This document shows, piece after piece, positions 1 through 5,089 of a stretch of DNA of 10,465 nucleotides. Source of the stretch: Actinomycetospora sp. (GTDB lineage Bacteria; Actinomycetota; Actinomycetes; Mycobacteriales; Pseudonocardiaceae); the NCBI GenBank assembly GCA_025925615.1, contig JAICLN010000117.1, positions 1-10,465 on the forward strand. The letters are read 5' to 3'. Below the pieces are notes generated by a model. It saw only the letters and a program-made list of their open reading frames with translations, was not told the origin of the DNA and did no database searches. The position numbers and the translations under genes are program-made. Every line of letters begins with the position of its first letter. The stretch's first letter is position 1.

Positions 1-1
1 C

Positions 2-877
2 GAGGTCGGGATCAACTTCATCGACACCGCCAACGCCTACGGCCGGGGCGCGGCTGAGTCGTTCCTCGGCGAGGTCCTCGCCGGTGTCGACCGTTCGTCC
101 TACGTCCTGGCCACCAAGGTCTTCTTCCCCATGTCGGATACCGACAAGGGTCTGTCCGCCCAACAGATCGCCAAGCAGTGCGACGCCTCATTGCAGCGAC
201 TCCGGCTCGACCACATCGACCTGTACCAGTGCCACCGCTACGACAACGACACACCGCTGGAGGAGACGATGGCGGCGCTGACCGAGGTGGTCCGGCAGGG
301 GAAGGTCCGCTACCTCGGGTTCAGCGAGTGGAGCCCGGACCAGATCCGCGCGGGCCTCGCGGCCGCGCCGTCGGACGTCACCTTCGTCTCCTCCCAGCCG
401 CAGTACTCGATGCTGTGGCGGGTGCCCGAGGGCGAGGTCTTCGACGTGACCCGCGAGCACGACATCTCCCACGTGGTCTGGTCGCCGCTCGCCGAGGGCG
501 TGCTCACCGGCAAGTACCTGCCCGGCGAGCCGGTGCCCGTCGACTCGCGCGCCGCGAGCGACGAGATGAACGGCTTCATCAAGCAGAAGCTCACCGACGC
601 GACGCTCGAGGCCGTGCAGCGGCTGCGTCCGGTCGCCGACGGGGCCGGGCTGTCGATGGCCGAGCTGGCCCTCGCCTGGGTGCTCCGGCGCCCGGAGCTC
701 GCGTCGGCCATCGTCGGGGCCTCCCGCCCCGAGCAGGTGCACGCGAACGCGAAGGCGGCCGGGATCGAGCTGACACCCGACACGCTGACCGCGATCGACG
801 AGGCCCTCGGCGACGTGCCGGTCACCGGCTTCCGCCTGGCGCCCGGGGCCTCGGAGGAGATCACCCACCGGTCGTAG
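2..877 (+). CDS. Aldo/keto reductase, 5' end missing
   Basis: An NAD(P)H-dependent cytosolic oxidoreductase of the aldo/keto reductase (TIM-barrel) superfamily, cut by the window edge. The reading frame is open from base 2 and gives 291 residues; about 35-45 N-terminal residues should be missing compared with a typical 320-340-residue member. The four catalytic residues are visible: Asp8 and Tyr13 in FIDTANAYG, Lys39 in LATK and His78 in LYQCHRYD. The segments GKVRYLGFSEWS, VVWSPLAEGVLTGKY and AIVGASRPEQV are the usual substrate-loop and cofactor-binding stretches. The QCHRYD form and overall layout resemble the potassium-channel beta-subunit/YghZ-like branch, so a small aldehyde or ketone is a likely substrate, but which one cannot be told. 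The internal ATG at 131 lies after the first three catalytic residues and is not the start. The gene converges on the DprE2-like gene across a palindrome. Confidence 0.93.
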   Translation, partial: EVGINFIDTANAYGRGAAESFLGEVLAGVDRSSYVLATKVFFPMSDTDKGLSAQQIAKQCDASLQRLRLDHIDLYQCHRYDNDTPLEETMAALTEVVRQGKVRYLGFSEWSPDQIRAGLAAAPSDVTFVSSQPQYSMLWRVPEGEVFDVTREHDISHVVWSPLAEGVLTGKYLPGEPVPVDSRAASDEMNGFIKQKLTDATLEAVQRLRPVADGAGLSMAELALAWVLRRPELASAIVGASRPEQVHANAKAAGIELTPDTLTAIDEALGDVPVTGFRLAPGASEEITHRS

Positions 878-887
878 GCCCCGCCAC

Positions 888-946
888 GATGTCAGCGGTG
901 TCGCATCGCGGACACTGAACGTCTGCGATGCGCCACCGCTGACATC
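888..946. repeat. 59-bp near-perfect palindrome between convergent genes
   Basis: Arms 888-909 and 925-946 are reverse complements over 22 positions with one mismatch (901/933). The loop (910-924) can pair four more bases (GGAC with GTCT, one G-U), leaving a 7-base apex. It lies 10 bases after the aldo/keto reductase stop and contains the stop and last 17 codons of the facing DprE2-like gene. It may act as a two-way terminator, although no T-tract follows. Its length and symmetry also fit a dispersed REP/MITE-like element. The structure is seen directly; its role is inferred. Confidence 0.85.
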
Positions 947-1734
947 CCCAACCGCGGCATCCGTCGCCACACCACCGCCGGCAGCACGCGCATCACGGTC
1001 GCGAGGAGCCGCAGGCGAGCGGGCACCCAGACGACGTCCCGACGCCGGGCGAGGCCGTCCGCGACCGCGTCGGCCACCTGCTCCGGCGTCGAGGACAGCG
1101 GGGCGGGCGACAGTCCGCTCTCGGCGGTCATCCGCCCGATCACGAACCCGGGCCGCACCAGCGTCAGGTGCACCCCCGAGCCGCGCAGCGCGTCGGCGAG
1201 GCCCGTCGCGAAGCCGTCCAGACCGGCCTTGGCCGACCCGTAGACGTAGTTGGCACGCCGCACCCGCCAGCCGGCGATGGAGGAGAACACCACGATCTCC
1301 CCGCGGCCGCGGCCGCGGCCGCGGTCGCGCAGCCGCGCCGCGACGCGGGTGAGGATCCCGACCTGGGCGGCGTAGTCGGTGTGCACGACGGCGAGCGCGT
1401 GCTCGGCGTCGACCTCCGCGCGCTGCTGGTCGCCGAGGATCCCGAACGCGACGACGACGACGTCCGGCACACCGTGGTCCCGCGAGACCGCGTCGAGGAG
1501 CCCGGCGTGCGACCCGACGTCGTCGGCGTCGAACTCCGTCGTCGCCACCCGCACCGTCCCGGCCCCGGTGATCGTGCGGACCTCGTCGGCGAGGTCGTCG
1601 GCCCGCCGGGCCGCGAGGACCACCGTCGACGCCCGGCCGTCGACCACGAGGCGCCGGGCGAGCGCGACGCCGATCTCGCTGCGGCCACCGAGGACGAGGA
1701 CGGTTCCGGGCATGCCCGGCAGCCTCGCAGTCAC
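892..1734 (-). CDS. dprE2: DprE2-like short-chain reductase (decaprenylphosphoryl-2-keto-ribose reductase family)
   Basis: A 280-residue SDR. The N-terminal Rossmann loop is LGGRSEIG, the catalytic serine is in FSSIAGWRVRR, and the Tyr/Lys pair is in YVYGSAKAGLDGF. The motifs VAFGILGD, ALRGSGVHLTLVRPGFV and RMTA, and a C-terminus ending in VVWRRMPR, closely match mycobacterial DprE2 (Rv3791). DprE2 reduces decaprenylphosphoryl-2-keto-erythro-pentofuranose to decaprenylphosphoryl arabinose, the arabinan donor of the cell wall. The partner dprE1 is not in this window, so a related SDR with another substrate is possible. The start used is GTG at 1734, whose spacing to the glycine loop fits the family. 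ATG at 1711-1713, with GAGG nine bases upstream, is an alternative (273 residues). Two oddities: an RGRGRG insertion encoded by a hexanucleotide repeat, and a 17-residue arginine-rich tail encoded wholly by the palindrome at 888-946. Confidence 0.85.
   Translation of the reverse strand: MTARLPGMPGTVLVLGGRSEIGVALARRLVVDGRASTVVLAARRADDLADEVRTITGAGTVRVATTEFDADDVGSHAGLLDAVSRDHGVPDVVVVAFGILGDQQRAEVDAEHALAVVHTDYAAQVGILTRVAARLRDRGRGRGRGEIVVFSSIAGWRVRRANYVYGSAKAGLDGFATGLADALRGSGVHLTLVRPGFVIGRMTAESGLSPAPLSSTPEQVADAVADGLARRRDVVWVPARLRLLATVMRVLPAVVWRRMPRLGMSAVAHRRRSVSAMRHR
1301..1324. repeat. Four perfect CCGCGG hexamers inside the DprE2-like gene
   Basis: CCGCGG occurs four times in tandem. On the minus strand it encodes alternating Arg-Gly just before the strand that leads to the catalytic serine (GEIVVFSS). 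Hexamer gain or loss keeps the reading frame, so the number of Arg-Gly pairs can vary without breaking the protein. Confidence 0.8.
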
Positions 1735-1759
1735 GGTGTCGGCCGCGGTCGTCAGGGCC

Positions 1760-1765
1760 TAGCGT
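1760..1765 (+). promoter_or_regulatory. Possible -10 box for the P-II-like gene
   Basis: TAGCGT fits the actinobacterial TANNNT -10 pattern and lies 53 bases before the GTG at 1819. No clear -35 is visible. It sits in the gap between the divergent DprE2-like and P-II-like genes. Assignment is by pattern and position only. Confidence 0.3.
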
Positions 1766-1818
1766 GATGATCCTCGCGGGCGGCTCCGCCGTCGCCCGGT
1801 CGACCCGAGGGAGCCCGC

Positions 1819-2142
1819 GTGAAGATCGTGACGGCGCTCGTGCGGCCGCACGCGCTCGACGCGGTGCGCCAGGCCCTCGAGCGGCACGCGGTGCTCGGGA
1901 TGACGATCACCGAGGTCGAGAGCTGCGAGCCGGGCCACGTCGAGATCCACAAGGGGGCCCGGATCGAGGTCGACCTCGTCCCGCGGCTGCGGGTGGAGAC
2001 GGTCGTGGACGACGAGCTCGTCGACCGGCTCCTGGACCAGCTGGAGGCGAACCTCGCGGGCGCCGACGGGCAGCTCTGGGTCCGCCACGTGGACCTCGTG
2101 CTGCGGGTGCGCACCGGGGAGCGGGGGCAGGACGCCGTCTGA
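1819..2142 (+). CDS. Divergent P-II-like signalling protein without the modification tyrosine
   Basis: A 107-residue protein of the GlnB/GlnK (P-II) fold. The hallmarks are the N-terminal MKIVTALVRPHALDAVRQAL, the core GMTITEVE, the strand VETVVDDELVDRLLDQL and the C-terminal signature VRTGERGQDAV. The start is GTG, preceded by GAGGGAG six bases upstream. Classical P-II proteins (112 residues) are trimers that bind ATP/ADP and 2-oxoglutarate and regulate nitrogen uptake and assimilation. This copy is five residues shorter. The T-loop lacks the GRQKG stretch with the 2-oxoglutarate-contacting Gln39. The modified Tyr51 is replaced by His44 and Lys58 by Arg56. The B-loop TGKIGDGK is shortened to AGADGQ. 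No ammonium transporter, glnD or glnA is adjacent. It is therefore probably a P-II-like sensor with other ligands, not a nitrogen regulator controlled by adenylylation or uridylylation. Confidence 0.82.
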   Translation: MKIVTALVRPHALDAVRQALERHAVLGMTITEVESCEPGHVEIHKGARIEVDLVPRLRVETVVDDELVDRLLDQLEANLAGADGQLWVRHVDLVLRVRTGERGQDAV

Positions 2143-2155
2143 GGAGGTGTAGGTG

Positions 2156-2188
2156 CCCCGGGGACGCTGGGGGGTTGCATCCCCGGGG
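2156..2188 (+). terminator. Hairpin after the P-II-like gene
   Basis: CCCCGGGGA (2156-2164) pairs perfectly with TCCCCGGGG (2180-2188) across a 15-base loop, starting 13 bases after the stop codon. No T-tract follows, as is common in high-GC actinobacteria. A second short stem (AGGTCG/CGACCT) lies just downstream. Confidence 0.5.
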
Positions 2189-2340
2189 CCGGGTAGGTCG
2201 CGGGGGGCACGACCGACCTCCGTGAACGCTACGCCCCGGACCTGCGGGTTCGGACCAGAGACACCCGATCGGACACGGTTCTCGGGCACCCTCTGCGCCG
2301 GACGGTCGGCGGCTGCGACCGAACGGGTCTTGACACGACG

Positions 2341-2370
2341 ACGGCCCGCCGTCCGGGGACGACGGGCCGT
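2341..2370 (-). terminator. Hairpin downstream of tRNA-Tyr
   Basis: ACGGCCCG (2341-2348) pairs with CGGGCCGT (2363-2370). Inside it, CGTC/GACG forms a second stem closing a four-base loop after one mismatch. It lies two bases past the encoded CCA of the minus-strand tRNA, the right place for its terminator. The following minus-strand bases are only weakly T-rich. Confidence 0.55.
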
Positions 2371-2372
2371 GG

Positions 2373-2456
2373 TGGTGGCGGGTGAAGGATTCGAACCTTC
2401 GAAGCTTTCGCGACGGATTTACAGTCCGCTCCCATTGGCCGCTCGGGCAACCCGCC
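2373..2456 (-). tRNA. tRNA-Tyr (GTA anticodon)
   Basis: On the minus strand the acceptor GGCGGGT (2450-2456) pairs with ACCCGCC (2377-2383), followed by the discriminator A and an encoded CCA (2373-2375). The anticodon loop reads CTGTAAA with GTA at 2420-2422. The T-arm carries GGTTCGAATCC. The molecule is 81 bases to the discriminator with a long variable arm, as expected for bacterial class II tRNA-Tyr. It decodes UAU and UAC. Confidence 0.95.
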
Positions 2457-2486
2457 GGGGTGCCGTCCTCGCCGGACAGCGTCGAA

Positions 2487-2492
2487 ATCCTA
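2487..2492 (-). promoter_or_regulatory. Possible -10 box for tRNA-Tyr
   Basis: The minus-strand hexamer TAGGAT lies 30 bases upstream of the mature tRNA 5' end in an AT-richer patch and fits TANNNT. A poor -35 (CTCACC) is 17 bases further up. The position suits a short precursor leader removed by RNase P. Confidence 0.4.
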
Positions 2493-2582
2493 CAAGCCGA
2501 CGTCCCGGCGGTGAGCACCCGGGGGTGGGTGTAGACCGGACGCGACGGACACCGTCGTCCACCCCGTCCGAGGAGGAGTCCC

Positions 2583-3074
2583 GTGGCCAACCCGTCGTTC
2601 GACGTCGTCTCCAAGGTCGACCGCCAGGAGGTCGACAACGCCCTCAACCAGGCCGCGAAGGAGCTCACGCAGCGCTTCGACTTCCGCGGGACGGGCGCCT
2701 CGGTGTCGTGGGCCGGCGAGGAGGCGATCACGGTCGCGGCCGAGACCGAGGAGCGCTGCAGCGCCGCCATCGAGGTCTTCAAGGAGAAGCTGATCAAGCG
2801 CGGCATCTCCCTCAAGGCGTTCGAGATCGGGGAGCCCGCGGTGTCCGGCAAGACCTACCGGGTCACCGGCACGCTCGTGCAGGGCATCTCGAAGGAGAAG
2901 GGCAAGGAGATCTCCAAGGTGATCCGTGACGGCGGCCCGAAGGGTGTCCAGGCACAGATCCAGGACGACCAGCTCCGCGTCACCGGGAAGAAGAAGGACG
3001 ACCTGCAGGACGTCATCTCGCTGCTCAAGGGGAACGACTTCGGGATCGCCCTGCAATTCACGAACTACCGCTGA
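2583..3074 (+). CDS. yajQ: YajQ family (DUF520) nucleotide-binding protein
   Basis: A full-length 163-residue YajQ protein, matching the family's usual length of about 160-165. It begins with the conserved [10 protein letters not shown] and has QRFDFRGTG near residue 35. It then has the second-half block [16 protein letters not shown] and ends with ALQFTNYR. The start is GTG, with GAGGAGGAG about five bases upstream. YajQ proteins have two ferredoxin-like domains and bind nucleotides; some homologues are cyclic di-GMP receptors, but that role is not shown for this lineage. The last 16 bases of the gene recur exactly at 4382-4397 and appear to be the attachment site of an integrated element. 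The protein end is unchanged, because the element carries or regenerates the same codons. Confidence 0.95.
   Translation: MANPSFDVVSKVDRQEVDNALNQAAKELTQRFDFRGTGASVSWAGEEAITVAAETEERCSAAIEVFKEKLIKRGISLKAFEIGEPAVSGKTYRVTGTLVQGISKEKGKEISKVIRDGGPKGVQAQIQDDQLRVTGKKKDDLQDVISLLKGNDFGIALQFTNYR
3059..3074 (+). repeat. Left direct repeat (putative attL core)
   Basis: CACGAACTACCGCTGA encodes the last residues (TNYR and stop) of YajQ. The identical 16-mer occurs at 4382-4397; the flanking bases differ on both sides (T versus C before, C versus G after). Confidence 0.8.
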
Positions 3075-3111
3075 CACACCCGCTCCGACCCGCGTTTTCA
3101 AACCCTGAGCC

Positions 3112-3660
3112 CTACTCGGGTACAGGTCTGGTACAGCCGAGCGCTCGGCCCACGAGGCTCCGCGGCTGGTCCACGGCGTCCGGCCGGTACCCGACGTAGG
3201 TGTTGAGCGTGATCGTCGGGGTGGTGGGGCCTATGGCGAGCTGAACCGTCTTGACGTTGGCGCCGCCGAAGATCAGGACCGTGGCGAAGTAGTGCCACAG
3301 GTCCCGGAGGCCGAAGCCCTTGGGCAGGCCGACCTTCTCGACCGCGGGACGCCAGATGTACGACCAGTCGGCGCGGTGGATCTGGCGCCCGTCCTCGCGG
3401 GTGAACACGAGCGCCGCGCGCCGACGGGTAGGTCGGCGGGCGTCGGTCTCGTCGTCCAGCTCGACGCCGGTGGCGGCGCAGGGCATCGCCGACGACGGCC
3501 GGGACCTCGTTGGTGCGCGTGCTGGTCTTGGGCGGTACGAGGTACGGGTACGCCCGGAGACGACCGAGAGCCTCCACGCCTGGGCCGGCGTGCTCGAGAG
3601 GCGAGTGGTCGGCCCAGATGCCCTCGCCGGACGGGCAGGTCTCCCGGATGTCGGCGCAAT
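3112..3660 (-). pseudogene. Degenerate phage-type tyrosine recombinase (integrase) fragment
   Basis: The C-terminal catalytic half of an actinobacterial phage-type integrase can be read in two frames. The upstream frame gives SGEG followed by YPYLVPPKTSTRTNEVPAVV (lower limit about 3637-3470). The downstream frame gives LVFTREDGRQIHRADW, VEKVGLPKGFGLRDL and NVKTVQLAIG, and stops at 3112. A frameshift at roughly 3460-3475 separates them. Catalytic positions are lost: the LRxGE arginine appears as Pro, the HxxR motif reads RDLW (Trp at 3295-3297), and the Gly-His motif reads Gly-Pro (3226-3228). The nucleophile tyrosine in LNTYVGYRPD is kept. The N-terminal SAM-like and arm-binding half is absent. 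It is non-functional; the left limit is approximate. Confidence 0.8.
3136..3149. repeat. 14-bp perfect palindrome GCCGAGCGCTCGGC
   Basis: A perfect palindrome inside the 3' part of the integrase relic, directly after two GGTACAG copies (3119-3125 and 3130-3136) spaced 11 bases apart. It lies 60-75 bases inside the left attachment repeat, where arm-type binding sites of an integrase or excisionase would be expected. That role is only a suggestion. Confidence 0.4.
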
Positions 3661-3831
3661 AAAGTGCAATGGTCCAGTGGTGTGGTGGTCGCCGGAATGG
3701 CACCACTTCGGCCGATTGCCCGGTAGGGCGCCGCGCTCCAAAGTTACCGAGACATCTTGCGACAGGAATCGCGATCCGTGTTCAAGGAGATTCAAGGAGT
3801 AATCACGAACGGAGGAGACCGACACATCTGG

Positions 3832-4341
3832 ATGCACCGGAAGTGCCGCGGCCGCGTGTCGCGCTCGGTCGGAGCGCTGCGCCTCATCAGCACGACAAGC
3901 GCCGTACTCGTGGCGCTCGCCATGACCGGCTGCGCAGGGCCGTCAGCAACCCCGGCGGCGGCCCCGGCCCCGGTCACTCGGACGACGATCGACCCGACCG
4001 TTGTCTCGGCGTTCATGCAACCGCGGATTACCGCGATCCCGGTGGGCACATATAAGAATGCGACCACACCTCAAGGGTCGGAGTCACTGGTCGTCGGAGA
4101 AATCGGAGCGAGCTTCACAGAACTGGTCAACACTTCCGGGCAGCGCTTCCAGGGCACACTGAGCGAAGATCCGTCCACCCATCACGTGACCTTCACCAAC
4201 GCCGCAGGCGCCCCGTGTGCCCACCAGCCGGGTGTCTACGAGGCCACCCTCCAGGGCCGGGTGATGCACCTACGGCCGGTCGCCGACCCCTGCGCCTCCC
4301 GCGCCGCCGATTTCCCCTCTGGCCCGTGGACCTCCTCCTGA
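3832..4341 (+). CDS. Putative lipoprotein of unknown function (element cargo)
   Basis: A predicted 169-residue exported lipoprotein. The N-terminus has several Arg/Lys residues, a hydrophobic stretch (about 20-31) and a lipobox-like AMTGC with the lipidated Cys34. A Ser/Ala/Pro-rich linker follows to about residue 50. The mature part has IPVGTYKN near 69-76, GVYEATLQG near 134-142 and RPVADPCASRA near 148-158, with Cys129 and Cys154. The GTY...PGVY...L...VADPC pattern resembles small lipocalin-like secreted domains, but I cannot assign a family with confidence. ATG 3832 is chosen because it leads directly into the signal peptide; GGAGGAG at 3811-3817 is 14 bases away, farther than usual. GTG 3778 and TTG 3757 are in frame upstream. 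Codons such as ATA and AAT, and the lower GC, suggest transfer. It is the only apparently intact gene between the two 16-bp repeats. Confidence 0.7.
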   Translation: MHRKCRGRVSRSVGALRLISTTSAVLVALAMTGCAGPSATPAAAPAPVTRTTIDPTVVSAFMQPRITAIPVGTYKNATTPQGSESLVVGEIGASFTELVNTSGQRFQGTLSEDPSTHHVTFTNAAGAPCAHQPGVYEATLQGRVMHLRPVADPCASRAADFPSGPWTSS

Positions 4342-4381
4342 CCCATTGCTGGGCATGCTACTAAGCAGGTCGGGCACGGCC

Positions 4382-4397
4382 CACGAACTACCGCTGA
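4382..4397 (+). repeat. Right direct repeat (putative attR core)
   Basis: An exact copy of the yajQ terminal 16-mer CACGAACTACCGCTGA in non-coding sequence, 40 bases after the lipoprotein stop and 63 bases before the end of the facing ClpN-domain gene. Confidence 0.8.
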
Positions 4398-4454
4398 GGC
4401 GCACGCGGCCCGGGAAGGTCGACCACGCTGTACTGCGGCAGCTTCATCGGAGCG

Positions 4455-4480
4455 GGACCGTCAGGCGCTGACGCCGGTCC
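4455..4480 (-). terminator. Hairpin at the end of the ClpN-domain gene
   Basis: CGTCAG (4459-4464) pairs with CTGACG (4468-4473) around a GCG loop. GGAC and GTCC extend it after a three-base bulge. It covers the minus-strand stop codon (4461-4463). It could end transcription of the ClpN-domain gene or, before the insertion, of both this gene and yajQ. No T-tract is seen. Confidence 0.35.
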
Positions 4481-4928
4481 GCCGACGGAGGCGGACGACG
4501 GGCGCGGCCCGGCGGTCGGGCTCCGCGACGGTGCGGCACCACAGGTCACCGACGTCGACCCCGAGCCGCTCGAGGGCCGCGACCGCGGCGCAGTCCGGGG
4601 CGGCCAGGACCGCCGCGAGCAGGTCCTCGACCCCGAGGTCCGGCGTCCCGCGGCGGTCGGCCCGCCGCTGGGCCGCCCCGACGGCGACCCCGGCCCGCAC
4701 GCTCAGCGGCGGCGGCGCCGAGGGCGGGGTCGGCGTCCTCGGGAGCAGGGTGCGCAGGGCGTCCGGGTCGACGCCGTCGAGCAGCCCCGCGCCGCACTCC
4801 CGCTCCTCGCGGACGAGCCCGAGCAGCAGGTGCACCGTCCCGACCGCGGGTGCACCGAGGACCGCCGCCTCCTGCCGGGCCAGCTCGAGGATGCGGGAGT
4901 ACTGACGGGACCGCGGCGGCAGGCACAT
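4461..4928 (-). CDS. Stand-alone Clp N-terminal-domain protein
   Basis: A 155-residue protein with two Clp-N-type helical repeats and no ATPase domain. Repeat 1 (about residues 9-62) reads YSRILELARQEAAVLGAPAVGTVHLLLGLV. Repeat 2 (about 84-130) reads AAQRRADRRGTPDLGVEDLLAAVL. The repeats are joined by a Pro-rich linker (PRTPTPPSAPPP), and the tail is basic (RLRRR). In ClpA/ClpC this domain binds substrates and adaptors. Separate ClpN proteins in actinobacteria may act as adaptors, decoys or sensors, but no partner is visible here. The start is ATG 4928, because GTGAGG lies about nine bases upstream and the protein then begins where ClpC-type N domains begin. The frame stays open to an ATG at 5042, which would add 38 unsupported residues. 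It is divergent from the DUF2236 gene. Confidence 0.82.
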   Translation of the reverse strand: MCLPPRSRQYSRILELARQEAAVLGAPAVGTVHLLLGLVREERECGAGLLDGVDPDALRTLLPRTPTPPSAPPPLSVRAGVAVGAAQRRADRRGTPDLGVEDLLAAVLAAPDCAAVAALERLGVDVGDLWCRTVAEPDRRAAPVVRLRRRTGVSA

Positions 4929-5059
4929 GCAGGCAGCCTCACGCGCCGCCGACGCGACCACCTCGGGGACGACCCCCGAGGTTCCTCCGGGTCCCTCGAC
5001 CGCATGACGCGTTGTACCTCTTACCGGTAGTAGCCCATACATATTGTTGGTGTTACCGT

Positions 5060-5084
5060 CCGTCGCACGTACAGCGACGGAGGT
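5060..5084 (+). promoter_or_regulatory. Dyad/hairpin overlapping the ribosome binding site of the DUF2236 gene
   Basis: CCGTCGC (5060-5066) and GCGACGG (5074-5080) form a perfect 7-7-7 inverted repeat. The ribosome binding site GGAGGT (5079-5084) starts inside its right arm, five bases before the GTG start. It could be a repressor operator or an mRNA hairpin that partly hides the ribosome binding site. Two TTACCG copies lie upstream (5021-5026 and 5053-5058), 32 bases apart. The 5030-5050 stretch is AT-rich and probably holds promoters for one or both divergent genes. Confidence 0.45.
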
Positions 5085-5089
5085 GGACG

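Larger units (their letters stand above)
3059..4397. mobile_element. Relic of a small integrative element in the yajQ 3' end
   Basis: The boundaries are two exact 16-bp direct repeats, at 3059-3074 and 4382-4397, the first being the last codons and stop of yajQ. The unit between them (1,323 bp counting one repeat) carries a decayed tyrosine recombinase on the minus strand, its 3' end 37 bases from the left repeat. It also carries a lipoprotein gene on the plus strand with visibly lower GC than its surroundings. Integration into a gene's 3' end that restores the end of that gene is standard for tyrosine-recombinase elements. With the recombinase broken, the element should be immobile. The repeats and relic are seen; the history is inferred. 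Confidence 0.75.

Noticed and set aside
2330..2335. A perfect TTGACA -35-like hexamer on the plus strand
   Set aside because: At 16-18 bases downstream there is only the GC-rich hairpin and no TANNNT element, and any transcript would run antisense into the tRNA.
2229..2450. A 73-codon minus-strand frame starting MPERPMGADCKSVAKASKVR
   Set aside because: It is a translation of tRNA-Tyr and its flank, a well-known kind of false gene call.
2373..2456. tRNA-Tyr as the attachment site of the nearby element
   Set aside because: No second copy of the tRNA 3' end is seen in the window; the exact direct repeat lies at the yajQ 3' end instead.
2153..2929. A plus-strand frame starting at GTG 2153 right after a strong GAGGAGG following the P-II-like stop
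   Set aside because: Despite the good ribosome-binding-like sequence, the frame runs through the terminator hairpin, antisense through the tRNA and out of frame through yajQ, with no recognisable domain.
3112..3837. A 241-codon minus-strand frame that could be called an intact integrase
   Set aside because: Only its last 115 or so codons resemble an integrase. The part before about 3474 continues in a different frame, and catalytic positions are replaced.
4929..5042. N-terminal extension of the ClpN-domain protein to ATG 5042
   Set aside because: The extra 38 residues match nothing in the domain, lie in the divergent promoter region, and ATG 4928 has a better ribosome binding site.
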